Shown: positions 1 through 7,858 of the stretch, in pieces
How the letters are laid out: each line of letters begins with the position of its first letter
How positions within the stretch are numbered: the first letter of the stretch is position 1
NCBI RefSeq assembly: GCF_036327005.1
Contig: NZ_JAUGZK010000011.1
Span: forward strand, 55,206-119,205
Source: Alkalimonas mucilaginosa
GTDB taxonomy: Bacteria; Pseudomonadota; Gammaproteobacteria; Enterobacterales; Alteromonadaceae
DNA length: 64,000 nt
Direction: 5' to 3'
The notes under the pieces: model-generated
Database searches by the model: none
Told to the model about the DNA's origin: nothing
Seen by the model: the letters and a program-made list of their open reading frames with translations, nothing else
Translations under genes and position numbers: made by a program

Positions 1-78
1 AACCGCTTGCTGCTAAAACCAGAAACAATCAAGAAAGCTGCGTTAGATACAGCAGAAGAGTTGCCAGCAGAAGAGTAA
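1..78 (+). CDS. 3' end of an unidentified gene (partial)
   Basis: The first 25 codons read an open frame with an acidic C-terminus (ends ELPAEE) and stop at TAA. A rho-independent terminator follows 20 bases later, which supports a real gene end. Too little is present to assign a family. It does not resemble the RecA C-terminus, although recA would be expected somewhere near recX. Confidence 0.6.
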   Translation, partial: NRLLLKPETIKKAALDTAEELPAEE

Positions 79-98
79 GTTTTTACGGCGCTCACATC

Positions 99-126
99 AT
101 GCCAGCCATAGTGCTGGCATTTTTTA
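99..126 (+). terminator. Rho-independent terminator
   Basis: An 8-bp perfect stem (ATGCCAGC / GCTGGCAT) with loop CATAGT is followed by five T residues. It ends the upstream gene and separates it from the metA promoter region. Confidence 0.85.
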
Positions 127-172
127 TGGGCAATGATGGGCTTCAGCCGCAATACCGCAAACCACCAGTTTT

Positions 173-196
173 GGACGTCTATACGTTTAGAAGTTG
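173..196 (+). promoter_or_regulatory. Tandem MetJ-type met boxes upstream of metA
   Basis: Three adjacent 8-mers (GGACGTCT, ATACGTTT, AGAAGTTG) match the known met box AGACGTCT at 7, 6 and 5 of 8 positions. They lie 60 bases before the metA start codon. MetJ with S-adenosylmethionine binds arrays of at least two such boxes in other gammaproteobacteria. I infer repression of metA, and probably of the downstream metH pair, when methionine is plentiful. The metJ gene is not in the window. Confidence 0.6.
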
Positions 197-255
197 ACTT
201 TTCCCGGTTTTTTACGCACACTCCACTCATTGTTTTCAGTGGGTGTGGAGTCGTT

Positions 256-1179
256 ATGCCAATTAAAGTTGTCGATCAACTGCCTGCAGTAGGGGCTTTG
301 TCTGCAGAAAATGTGTTTGTCATGACCGAAAGCCGGGCAGCCAGCCAGGATATCCGGCCGCAGCGTATCGCCATCTTAAATCTGATGCCAAATAAAATTA
401 CCACTGAAATTCAGCTGTTACGCTTGTTGGCAAACTCGCCTTTGCAGGTGGATGTGGAGCTGCTGCGGCTGGACGATCATGTCAGCAAACATACGCCGGA
501 AAGCCATTTAAACTGTTTCTACCGTTATTTTTCTCAGGTCGCGGATCAAAAATACGATGGCTTGATAATCACTGGCGCACCGCTTGGTTTAGTTGATTAT
601 GAAGATGTCACCTACTGGGATCAGTTGGAAGGGATCTTAAGCTGGGCCGACAGTCATGTGACCTCCACTTTGTTTTTGTGTTGGGCTGCACATGCTGCTC
701 TGTATCATTATTATGGTTTGCAGCGTGAAATTCGTGGTGACAAGTTATCCGGTGTCTATGCCCAGCAGTTAAAGCAGCCGCTGTGTCCGCTGGTGCGTGG
801 CTTTGATGACGCCTTTCAGGTGCCGCATTCCCGTTATGCCCAGGTCCCCAAGCAGCGTTTTTCGCAGCATGATGACTTGCACATTCTGGCCGAATCCGAT
901 GTAACGGGTCCTTACTTATTGCAGAACAGCAGTGGCAGCCGGGTCTTTGTCACCGGCCATCCGGAGTACGATGTGAATACCTTGGCCGATGAATACCAAC
1001 GTGATCTGGCCGCCGGGTTGAACCCGAAGATCCCAGAACACTATTTTCCGCAGGATGATCCCAGCCAGCCGCCTTTAAAATTATGGCAAAGCCATGCCTT
1101 TTTGTTATTCAGTAACTGGTTAAACTATTATGTCTATCAGGCCACCCCTTTTGATCTGGGAGCCATTGGCCAGAGGTGA
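256..1179 (+). CDS. metA: Homoserine O-succinyltransferase
   Basis: This enzyme acylates L-homoserine, the first committed step of methionine synthesis in the cytoplasm. The 307 residues match the usual family length. The catalytic Cys sits in FLCWAAH and the His/Glu pair in TGHPEYD. The motif TGAPLGLV carries Gly where acetyl-specific members usually have Glu, so succinyl-CoA is the likely donor. The frame stays open upstream to 133, but that part covers the met boxes. The ATG at 256 has GTGGAG just before it and gives the family N-terminus MPIKV. metH1 follows after 6 bases. Confidence 0.95.
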   Translation: MPIKVVDQLPAVGALSAENVFVMTESRAASQDIRPQRIAILNLMPNKITTEIQLLRLLANSPLQVDVELLRLDDHVSKHTPESHLNCFYRYFSQVADQKYDGLIITGAPLGLVDYEDVTYWDQLEGILSWADSHVTSTLFLCWAAHAALYHYYGLQREIRGDKLSGVYAQQLKQPLCPLVRGFDDAFQVPHSRYAQVPKQRFSQHDDLHILAESDVTGPYLLQNSSGSRVFVTGHPEYDVNTLADEYQRDLAAGLNPKIPEHYFPQDDPSQPPLKLWQSHAFLLFSNWLNYYVYQATPFDLGAIGQR

Positions 1180-1185
1180 GGTTTC

Positions 1186-2253
1186 ATGAGCAAAGCACGA
1201 TTGACCCCTGAGCAGCTGCGTACCGTGTTAGCGCAGCGGATCCTGATCCTGGATGGTGCCATGGGGACTATGATCCAGGCCCATCAACTGCAAGAAGCTG
1301 ATTACCGTGGCAGTGAGTTTGCTGACTGGCCGACAGATTTAAAAGGCAACAATGACCTGTTAGTACTGACTCAGCCGGACATTATTCGCGCGATTCATCG
1401 TCAGTATCTTCAAGCTGGAGCTGATATTGTCGAAACCAACAGCTTTAATGCCACCACCATCGCTATGGCCGATTATCAGATGGAGGCACTCTCGGCACGC
1501 ATTAACCGTGAAGCTGCCCGACTGGCCCGTGAAGCCTGTGACGAAATCAGCGCGCAGACCCCAGGGCGGCCGCGCTATGTTGCAGGCGTTTTGGGGCCAA
1601 CCAACCGTACTGCGTCGATTTCACCGGATGTAAATGATGCTGGTTTTCGTAATGTCAGCTTTGATGAGCTGGTTACAGCTTACAAAGAGTCGACTCATGC
1701 CCTTATTGAAGGTGGTGCCGACATCATTATGCTGGAGACTATTTTCGATACCTTAAACGCCAAAGCAGCAGCCTTTGCTGTGTTGGAGGTCTTTGACGAG
1801 CTTGGCTTTGAGCTGCCGGTGATGATCTCCGGCACCATCACCGATGCATCCGGTCGGACGCTGTCGGGCCAGACCACAGAAGCCTTCTACCATTCGCTGG
1901 CGCATGTGAAACCAGTCTGTTTTGGCCTAAACTGTGCGCTGGGGCCTGATTTATTGCGACCTTATGTCGAGGCCCTTTCTACTGTATCGGAAGCTTTTGT
2001 CTCGGTACACCCAAATGCTGGTTTACCAAATGAATTTGGCGAGTATGACTTGGGTGCTGACGAAATGGCGGCAGAAATTGCCGATTGGGCCAAGCAAGGC
2101 TTTGTCAATATTGTCGGTGGTTGCTGCGGTACCACGCCAGAGCACATTCGTACCATCGCTGCAGCGGTCGCTGGCGTGTCGCCGCGTCAACCGAAACCTG
2201 CCAGCCATCAGTTTAATCTGGCTGGCCTGGAAGCTTTTTCACCGGAGTGGTAA
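1186..2253 (+). CDS. metH: Methionine synthase, homocysteine-binding subunit (split MetH, part 1)
   Basis: The 355-residue protein is the homocysteine S-methyltransferase domain, equal to the first ~350 residues of E. coli MetH. The zinc ligands are visible as the Cys of GLNCALG and the two Cys of GGCCGTT near the C-terminus. The gene ends in the linker where the pterin domain begins in the fused enzyme. Its stop codon overlaps the next start as TAATG. It must work with the following gene product, because it lacks the folate, cobalamin and reactivation domains. Split MetH of this kind is known in other proteobacteria (for example Burkholderia). Confidence 0.9.
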   Translation: MSKARLTPEQLRTVLAQRILILDGAMGTMIQAHQLQEADYRGSEFADWPTDLKGNNDLLVLTQPDIIRAIHRQYLQAGADIVETNSFNATTIAMADYQMEALSARINREAARLAREACDEISAQTPGRPRYVAGVLGPTNRTASISPDVNDAGFRNVSFDELVTAYKESTHALIEGGADIIMLETIFDTLNAKAAAFAVLEVFDELGFELPVMISGTITDASGRTLSGQTTEAFYHSLAHVKPVCFGLNCALGPDLLRPYVEALSTVSEAFVSVHPNAGLPNEFGEYDLGADEMAAEIADWAKQGFVNIVGGCCGTTPEHIRTIAAAVAGVSPRQPKPASHQFNLAGLEAFSPEW

Positions 2254-4877
2254 TGCAACAACAGGCACGATTTATCAATATCGGTGAGCGCACCAATGTC
2301 ACTGGTTCAGCACGTTTTAAAAAGCTGATTTTAAATGGTGATTATGAAACCGCGCTCGAAGTGGCCAAGCAGCAGGTTGAGAACGGTGCTCAGATCATCG
2401 ACATCAATATGGATGAAGCCATGCTCGACAGCAAGGCGGCCATGGTGCGTTACCTCAATTTGCTGGCTGGTGAGCCGGACATTGCCCGGGTACCGATCAT
2501 GGTTGATTCCTCCAAGTGGGAGGTGATCGAAGCGGCGCTAAAATGCATTCAGGGCAAGGCCATTGTAAACTCCATATCCTTAAAAGAAGGCGAAGCCCCC
2601 TTTTTAGAACAAGCCAGACGTATTCGGCGCTATGGCGCAGCCGCTGTGGTGATGGCCTTTGATGAAGTGGGCCAGGCCGATACCAAAGCGCGGAAAGTCG
2701 AAATTTGTCAGCGCGCTTATCATTTGCTGGTGGATAGCGTGGGCTTCCCACCGGAAGACATTATCTTTGATCCCAATATTTTTGCGGTAGCGACCGGCAT
2801 CGAAGAGCACAACAATTATGCCGTGGATTTTATTGAGGCCTGCCTCGATATCAAACGCTTGTGCCCCTATGCCAAGATCTCCGGCGGTGTGTCCAATATT
2901 TCGTTCTCGTTTCGGGGTAATGATCCGGTGCGTGAAGCCATGCATTCGGTGTTTTTGTACCATGCTATCGCCGCTGGCATGGATATGGGTATCGTCAATG
3001 CTGGTCAGTTGGCGGTATACGACGATATCCCAGAGCTGCTTCGCGAGCGGGTGGAAGATGTCATCTTAAACCGGCGCGAGGATGCCACCGAGCGTTTGCT
3101 GGAGATTGCACCTGAATTTAAAGGTGATGGCAGCGTGGCAGAAAAGCAGGACGATGCCTGGCGCAGCCTGCCGGTAAACAAACGGCTGGAGCATGCGCTG
3201 GTTAAAGGGATTACCGATTACATTGAACAGGATACCGAACAAGCCCGCCAGCAGGCGGAAAAACCACTGCATGTGATTGAAGGCCCGTTGATGGATGGCA
3301 TGAATGTGGTGGGCGACTTGTTTGGTGAGGGCAAAATGTTCCTACCGCAGGTGGTGAAATCTGCCCGGGTGATGAAAAAAGCGGTGGCTTATTTGCAGCC
3401 TTATATCGAGGCGGAAAAGTCCGGTGGTCAGGCCCAGGGTAAAATTTTGCTGGCCACGGTCAAAGGTGATGTGCACGACATTGGCAAAAACATTGTCGGC
3501 GTGGTACTGCAGTGCAACAACTTCGAAGTCATTGATTTGGGCGTGATGGTGCCTTGCGCTAAGTTGCTGCAGGTGGCCAAAGATGAAAATGTCGATGTGA
3601 TTGGCTTGTCAGGCTTAATCACCCCATCACTGGATGAAATGGTGCATGTGGCGAAAGAAATGACACGGCTTGGTTTTGAACTACCACTGTTGATTGGCGG
3701 CGCTACTACTTCCAAGGTACACACCGCGGTGAAGATAGAACCGCACTATCAGCATGGGGTGGTCTATGTACCGAATGCTTCGCGCAGTGTCTCGGTAGTG
3801 CAGTCTTTGATCAGCCAAAGTAGCAAAGCCGATTATCTGGCGCGAACTAAGCAGGAATACATCACGGTTCGTGAGCAGCATCAGCGCAGCCGTCCGGGTC
3901 AGAAGATGCTGAGTTTAGCTGAGGCTCGGGCCAATAAGTTTCAGCTGGATCTAACCAGGGTAGCGTCAGCTCCGAAACAACCGGGTGTGCACCTGTGGAC
4001 CGATGTGGATTTGCAGCAGCTGCGTGATTACATCGACTGGACACCATTCTTTATGACCTGGCAGCTGTCGGGCAAATACCCGGCCATTTTAAATCACCCG
4101 GAAGTTGGTCTTGAGGCACGCAAGTTACTGGCTGATGCCAATGCTATGCTGGATCAGATGATTGGCAGCAAGCGCATTCAGGGCAAAGCTGTGTTTGGCC
4201 TGTTTCCTGCTAACAGCGACGGCGACGATATTATTGTTTACACCGATGAGAGCCGCAGCAACGAAAGGTGTCGTCTGCATCAGTTGCGTCAGCAGTTGCA
4301 GTTGCGTAATCAGATCCCCAACAGTTGTCTGAGTGATTTCATTGCGCCGGTCAGTAGCGGTGTGGCTGATTACATCGGGGCTTTTGCGGTGAGTACTGGC
4401 TTTGGCGCTGATGAGTTTGCCGCAGAATTTGCCGCAGCGCACGATGATTACAACAGCATTCTGGTCAAAGCATTGGCCGATCGGCTGGCTGAAGCGCTGG
4501 CGGAGTTTCTGCATCTGAAGATCCGCCGTGAGTATTGGGGCTATGCGGCCGATGAGCAACTGGAAAATGAACAGTTGATTCGAGAGTTGTACCAGGGCAT
4601 CCGGCCGGCACCAGGTTACCCGGCATGCCCTGAGCATACGGAGAAGGGTACTTTGTGGCAGCTGCTGGATGTGGAGGCCCAAACCGGCATGCAGCTGACT
4701 GAAAGCTATGCTATGTGGCCAGGTGCTGCGGTCAGCGGCTGGTATCTGGCTCATCCGGACAGCAAGTACTTTGCGGTTAGTAAAATTGGCCGTGATCAAC
4801 TGGTTGACTATGCAGCACGTAAAGGCTGGAGCGAACCTGAAGCTGAGGTATGGCTTGCACCTAATCTAAACGATTAA
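2253..4877 (+). CDS. metH: Methionine synthase, pterin/cobalamin/AdoMet-activation subunit (split MetH, part 2)
   Basis: The 874-residue protein transfers methyl from methyltetrahydrofolate to cobalamin and on to homocysteine bound by the partner subunit. Domains in order: pterin-binding (about 1-290, starting near NIGERTNVTGSA), four-helix cap (about 300-390), cobalamin-binding (about 395-530, DVHDIG with the cobalt-ligand His near residue 408, then GGATTS) and AdoMet reactivation (about 550-874, RPAPGYPACPEHTEK). The start is the ATG inside TAATG, with GGAG five bases upstream. An in-frame GTG at 2247 is less likely. The two subunits together match the E. coli enzyme in length. Confidence 0.93.
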   Translation: MQQQARFINIGERTNVTGSARFKKLILNGDYETALEVAKQQVENGAQIIDINMDEAMLDSKAAMVRYLNLLAGEPDIARVPIMVDSSKWEVIEAALKCIQGKAIVNSISLKEGEAPFLEQARRIRRYGAAAVVMAFDEVGQADTKARKVEICQRAYHLLVDSVGFPPEDIIFDPNIFAVATGIEEHNNYAVDFIEACLDIKRLCPYAKISGGVSNISFSFRGNDPVREAMHSVFLYHAIAAGMDMGIVNAGQLAVYDDIPELLRERVEDVILNRREDATERLLEIAPEFKGDGSVAEKQDDAWRSLPVNKRLEHALVKGITDYIEQDTEQARQQAEKPLHVIEGPLMDGMNVVGDLFGEGKMFLPQVVKSARVMKKAVAYLQPYIEAEKSGGQAQGKILLATVKGDVHDIGKNIVGVVLQCNNFEVIDLGVMVPCAKLLQVAKDENVDVIGLSGLITPSLDEMVHVAKEMTRLGFELPLLIGGATTSKVHTAVKIEPHYQHGVVYVPNASRSVSVVQSLISQSSKADYLARTKQEYITVREQHQRSRPGQKMLSLAEARANKFQLDLTRVASAPKQPGVHLWTDVDLQQLRDYIDWTPFFMTWQLSGKYPAILNHPEVGLEARKLLADANAMLDQMIGSKRIQGKAVFGLFPANSDGDDIIVYTDESRSNERCRLHQLRQQLQLRNQIPNSCLSDFIAPVSSGVADYIGAFAVSTGFGADEFAAEFAAAHDDYNSILVKALADRLAEALAEFLHLKIRREYWGYAADEQLENEQLIRELYQGIRPAPGYPACPEHTEKGTLWQLLDVEAQTGMQLTESYAMWPGAAVSGWYLAHPDSKYFAVSKIGRDQLVDYAARKGWSEPEAEVWLAPNLND

Positions 4878-4885
4878 GGAAAGCA

Positions 4886-5674
4886 TCAAAAAATAGCGGC
4901 AGGAGCCGGTAGAGGGAGACCAGGCAGGTAACGGGCTCTGATTTGTTGCAATCGTCCTTGATGATAAAGCCGAAGCCAGGCAGCATCCAGCTGCCTGGTT
5001 TGTTCTTCGGAGATACTGACCCGGCTAAAACCGAAATACACCGGGTTTTCGTAAATGATCAGGAGTTGCTGGTAAGGTTTGTCGGTCATCAGTCCGCTTT
5101 GTTGCCAGTAAAACAGCGTGCTTTGATCTTCCAGGACTGCATCTACTCGGCCAGAATCCAGCAGCCCTAACTTATCTTCGTGGCTGCGGATCTCTACCAA
5201 AGTAGGCCCAAACCCATCTTGGTCTATCAGTCGGTGAAACTCTTCACCGTAGTAAGCGCCGTTTAACACGGCGATTACGAGCTCCTCAGGCCAAGCAGCC
5301 AACTCTGTAAGGTGTTCAATGGCAGGTAACTCCTCCGGGTTTCCCAGTAACACAACGCGCTCAATATGATGGGGTCCAATAAAAATAAAGTTCTGCTTTC
5401 TTTCCTCAGAGAATGAAAGGTGACTGATCAAATCCAATTGCCCTTGTGCAGTTAACTGCAATGAGCGGCGCCAGGGGGATTGCAAAATACTTAATTCACA
5501 ACCGGCTTCGCTGGCCAGTGCTTGAATAAGATCAATGGATAAACCCTGCCAGCCGGTCTGAGTCGGCTCCAGGTGGGGAGGAAAGTAACTGTCTGCACCC
5601 ATTCGAAGTTGGCAGCTGTGCGCCTGCAGTGACAAGCACCACAGCATCAGGCTCAAAGTGAAGATGTTACGCAT
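4886..5674 (-). CDS. Periplasmic solute-binding protein, family 3-like
   Basis: The 262-residue protein has an N-terminal signal peptide (ends near LQAHS) and then the layout of bacterial family 3 extracellular solute-binding proteins: MGADSYFPPH near the start, GLSIDLIQALA, SPWRRSL and a short C-terminal helix region. Proteins of this type bind amino acids or similar small solutes, or act as sensors. No permease or ATPase gene adjoins it, so its partner is unknown. It converges on metH2 with an 8-base gap. GGAGG lies upstream. I chose the ATG at 5674 over an in-frame TTG at 5680. Confidence 0.75.
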   Translation of the reverse strand: MRNIFTLSLMLWCLSLQAHSCQLRMGADSYFPPHLEPTQTGWQGLSIDLIQALASEAGCELSILQSPWRRSLQLTAQGQLDLISHLSFSEERKQNFIFIGPHHIERVVLLGNPEELPAIEHLTELAAWPEELVIAVLNGAYYGEEFHRLIDQDGFGPTLVEIRSHEDKLGLLDSGRVDAVLEDQSTLFYWQQSGLMTDKPYQQLLIIYENPVYFGFSRVSISEEQTRQLDAAWLRLYHQGRLQQIRARYLPGLPLPAPAAIF

Positions 5675-5786
5675 GCACAATAGACCTCCAACAAGTGGCA
5701 GCTGTCATATTTAAAGATAAGTCGCAATGCCTTTAAATACAATTTCTGACTATACTAATAACATCGCTGGCCACAGAGTGACATCG

Positions 5787-6539
5787 ATGCGACTACTGCT
5801 TGGATTGACCGTATTATTCTTAAGTGTACCCGCTGATGCTGAACGTACCCTGACGATTTTGGTAGGAATGGATAAGCCACCTTATATCCAGTTACAAGAC
5901 AGTACCGGTTTTGAACTGGAGTTGTTACGAGAGGTTAGTAAACGCATGGGTTTTGATGCAGTCTTTTTGCATGTGCCCAATGCCCGTATTCGTTACTTGC
6001 TGGAACAAGGTCATGGTGATGTCGCTACTTTGCAGCGTTACGCTGAGCAGCCGACTGAATTATTTTACAGCCTTCCCTATGTGCGCTATCAAAATGCAGT
6101 GATTTCTTTGCGTGAAAAAGAGTTGGTGATTCAACACCCGCAGGATATGCAACGGTTGAATGTGGTGGCTTTTCAAAGTGCCAAAACTGTGTTGGGAGAT
6201 GAGTTTGGCGATATGGCGCATAGCTCCAGCCGCTATCAGGAAACGACCAATCAGAAAACGCAGGTCGATTTGTTACTTGCAGGGCGTATTGACGCTGCTG
6301 TGATGGATATCAATATCTTCCATTACTTTCGGCGTGTGAGTGACGATTCTCAGCCTATTCAACTGCATACGCTATTTCCACCCAGCGACTATAGAGCCGC
6401 TTTTCGTGAGCAAACTTTGCAGCAAGATTTTGATAAGGCATTGCAGCAGTTGTTTGCACAGCCAGACTATCATCGTATGCAGTTGGAATTTTTTGGCTCA
6501 GTGAACCAGTACCAGCTGCTTGCCCCCAATCATCCTTAA
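5787..6539 (+). CDS. Periplasmic solute-binding protein, family 3-like (second, divergent)
   Basis: From the ATG at 5787 the protein has a good signal peptide (MRLLLGLTVLFLSVPADA) and 250 residues. Family 3 features are VGMDKPPYIQ, GFELELLREVSKRMG, an ARIRYLLEQGHGDV segment and YYHR-like C-terminal helices. An in-frame start at 5727 would place 20 extra residues before the signal, so I reject it. It is divergent from the gene at 4886-5674, and neither has transporter genes beside it. The two proteins are only distantly alike. The ligand cannot be read from the sequence. Confidence 0.75.
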   Translation: MRLLLGLTVLFLSVPADAERTLTILVGMDKPPYIQLQDSTGFELELLREVSKRMGFDAVFLHVPNARIRYLLEQGHGDVATLQRYAEQPTELFYSLPYVRYQNAVISLREKELVIQHPQDMQRLNVVAFQSAKTVLGDEFGDMAHSSSRYQETTNQKTQVDLLLAGRIDAAVMDINIFHYFRRVSDDSQPIQLHTLFPPSDYRAAFREQTLQQDFDKALQQLFAQPDYHRMQLEFFGSVNQYQLLAPNHP

Positions 6540-6649
6540 CTCTGCTTTTTCTATACCAGCCCCTGACGTTGTTGGCTTTTTCCAGTATGATACCAGCCAT
6601 GACAGGTTCACTTTAATTTTGCAGGCTATATGACTGGTGAGGGGAGTTT

Positions 6650-7399
6650 GTGCAGCATTCCGGTTCCGTGTTTGAATTGATTCGTCGTCGTCCTGTTTTA
6701 TCTGCTTTGTACTGGATAAAGCAGGCCTGGCAGCTGTTTACTATGGCTCCCTGGCTTTGGATCCAATTACTCTCTTTTATGTTGCTGCTAAATTTGCTGG
6801 GTTCGATGAATCCTGTCTTATTTATAGTGACATTGTTTTTAAATCCCTTTATCACGGCAGGGCTTTATAGTGCCATTGTTGCTGTGCAACGGGGAAAGAC
6901 TGCCAGTTTTAGCTGGTTGTTTCGGCCCTTGCAGCAGGCGCAGTTTCGGCCGCTGTTTTTACAACTGGCGGCACTCAATTTACTCTTGGCTATCCCCCTT
7001 AGTTTATTGGGCGAACATGTCATGCAGCAGTTGGCCGCCGAGCAGTTGGTATTTAGCCAGGTATTGTTGTTTGTTTTTTGCACGGCCATGATCTGGATGA
7101 TGTTCAGTTATGCGGTCGCTATTTTGTATTTTTTACCGGACAAGCGACTGCTTCCTGCGTTAATGGCAAGTTTGGTTGCGTGCTGGCGCAACCTGATACC
7201 ACTGCTGTTGTTTGGAGCTATCGGACTGGCGCTTTGCCTGGCAACTGTACCGACTATGCTGCTTGGTATGTTCCTGGTGCTGCCGCTACTTAGTATTGCA
7301 TTTTTTATTTCGTTTCAGGACATCTTTAACGTTGATCCGGGCAGCGCTGATCCAACGGATCAAAATGGCAACCAGGATTCAGGTGTTTTGGAAGTCTGA
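6650..7399 (+). CDS. Polytopic inner-membrane protein of unknown function (BPSS1780-like)
   Basis: The 249-residue protein has about five or six hydrophobic segments (roughly residues 33-65, 95-120, 135-165 and 180-225) and a short polar C-terminal tail. The layout resembles the BPSS1780/YciC-type membrane proteins, but this is a pattern judgement only. The start is a GTG preceded by GAGGGGAG. It ends 3 bases before recX, so the two are probably co-transcribed. It occupies the place where recA lies in many gammaproteobacteria. Confidence 0.65.
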   Translation: MQHSGSVFELIRRRPVLSALYWIKQAWQLFTMAPWLWIQLLSFMLLLNLLGSMNPVLFIVTLFLNPFITAGLYSAIVAVQRGKTASFSWLFRPLQQAQFRPLFLQLAALNLLLAIPLSLLGEHVMQQLAAEQLVFSQVLLFVFCTAMIWMMFSYAVAILYFLPDKRLLPALMASLVACWRNLIPLLLFGAIGLALCLATVPTMLLGMFLVLPLLSIAFFISFQDIFNVDPGSADPTDQNGNQDSGVLEV

Positions 7400-7402
7400 G
7401 CC

Positions 7403-7849
7403 ATGCGCTTAAGTGAGTTGAAAAAAGCAGCTTTACAGCTGCTGGCGCGACGTGAGTTCAGTGCGCAGCAGTTGCAACAGCGTTTACAGGCTAAGACAGA
7501 AGATGACCAGCTGGTTCAGCAGGTGATATCATGGTGCCAGGCTGAAAATTATCAAAGTGATGCCCGCTTTGTCGATATGTTGTTGCGTTCGCGGATTGGC
7601 AAAGGCTATGGGCCTCTGTATATCCAGCAGGAGTGCAGGCGTCATGGCATTGCCGTTGCTTTGTTGCAGCAGCAACTGGCTCAAATCGAGCCTGATTGGT
7701 CGGCTCTGGCGCAGCGCATTTACTTGAAAAAATATGGCGACACCGCCATTACCAGTGTCAATGAGCGTGCAAAGCGGCTGCGTTATCTGCAGCAACGGGG
7801 TTTTTACCCGGAAGACTGCAGCGCTGTACTCACATACAACCGAAGTTAG
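7403..7849 (+). CDS. recX: Recombination regulator RecX
   Basis: RecX binds RecA filaments and limits their growth. The 148-residue protein is mostly helical with the family features: an N-terminal LLARREFSAQQLQQRL repeat, the central SDARFVDMLLRSRIGKGYGP segment and a C-terminal RLRYLQQRGF. Length fits the family. In E. coli recX follows recA directly. Here recA is absent and a membrane protein precedes it. alaS starts 9 bases after it, as in the common recX-alaS-csrA order. Confidence 0.9.
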   Translation: MRLSELKKAALQLLARREFSAQQLQQRLQAKTEDDQLVQQVISWCQAENYQSDARFVDMLLRSRIGKGYGPLYIQQECRRHGIAVALLQQQLAQIEPDWSALAQRIYLKKYGDTAITSVNERAKRLRYLQQRGFYPEDCSAVLTYNRS

Positions 7850-7858
7850 GAAACCATC

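Noticed and set aside
1..78. recA as the first partial gene
   Set aside because: The C-terminal residues do not look like RecA and recX is 7.4 kb away.
133..255. N-terminal extension of metA from an upstream in-frame ATG
   Set aside because: It spans the met boxes and has no ribosome-binding site. The ATG at 256 gives the family N-terminus and has GTGGAG before it.
2240..2260. Sequencing frameshift in metH
   Set aside because: The junction has an ATG overlapping the stop, a ribosome-binding site at the right distance and a domain boundary. Split MetH exists in other proteobacteria. Only resequencing could fully exclude an indel.
4125..4799. 224-residue open frame antisense to metH2
   Set aside because: It is a shadow of the strongly conserved metH2 reading frame, has no ribosome-binding site and no recognisable domain.
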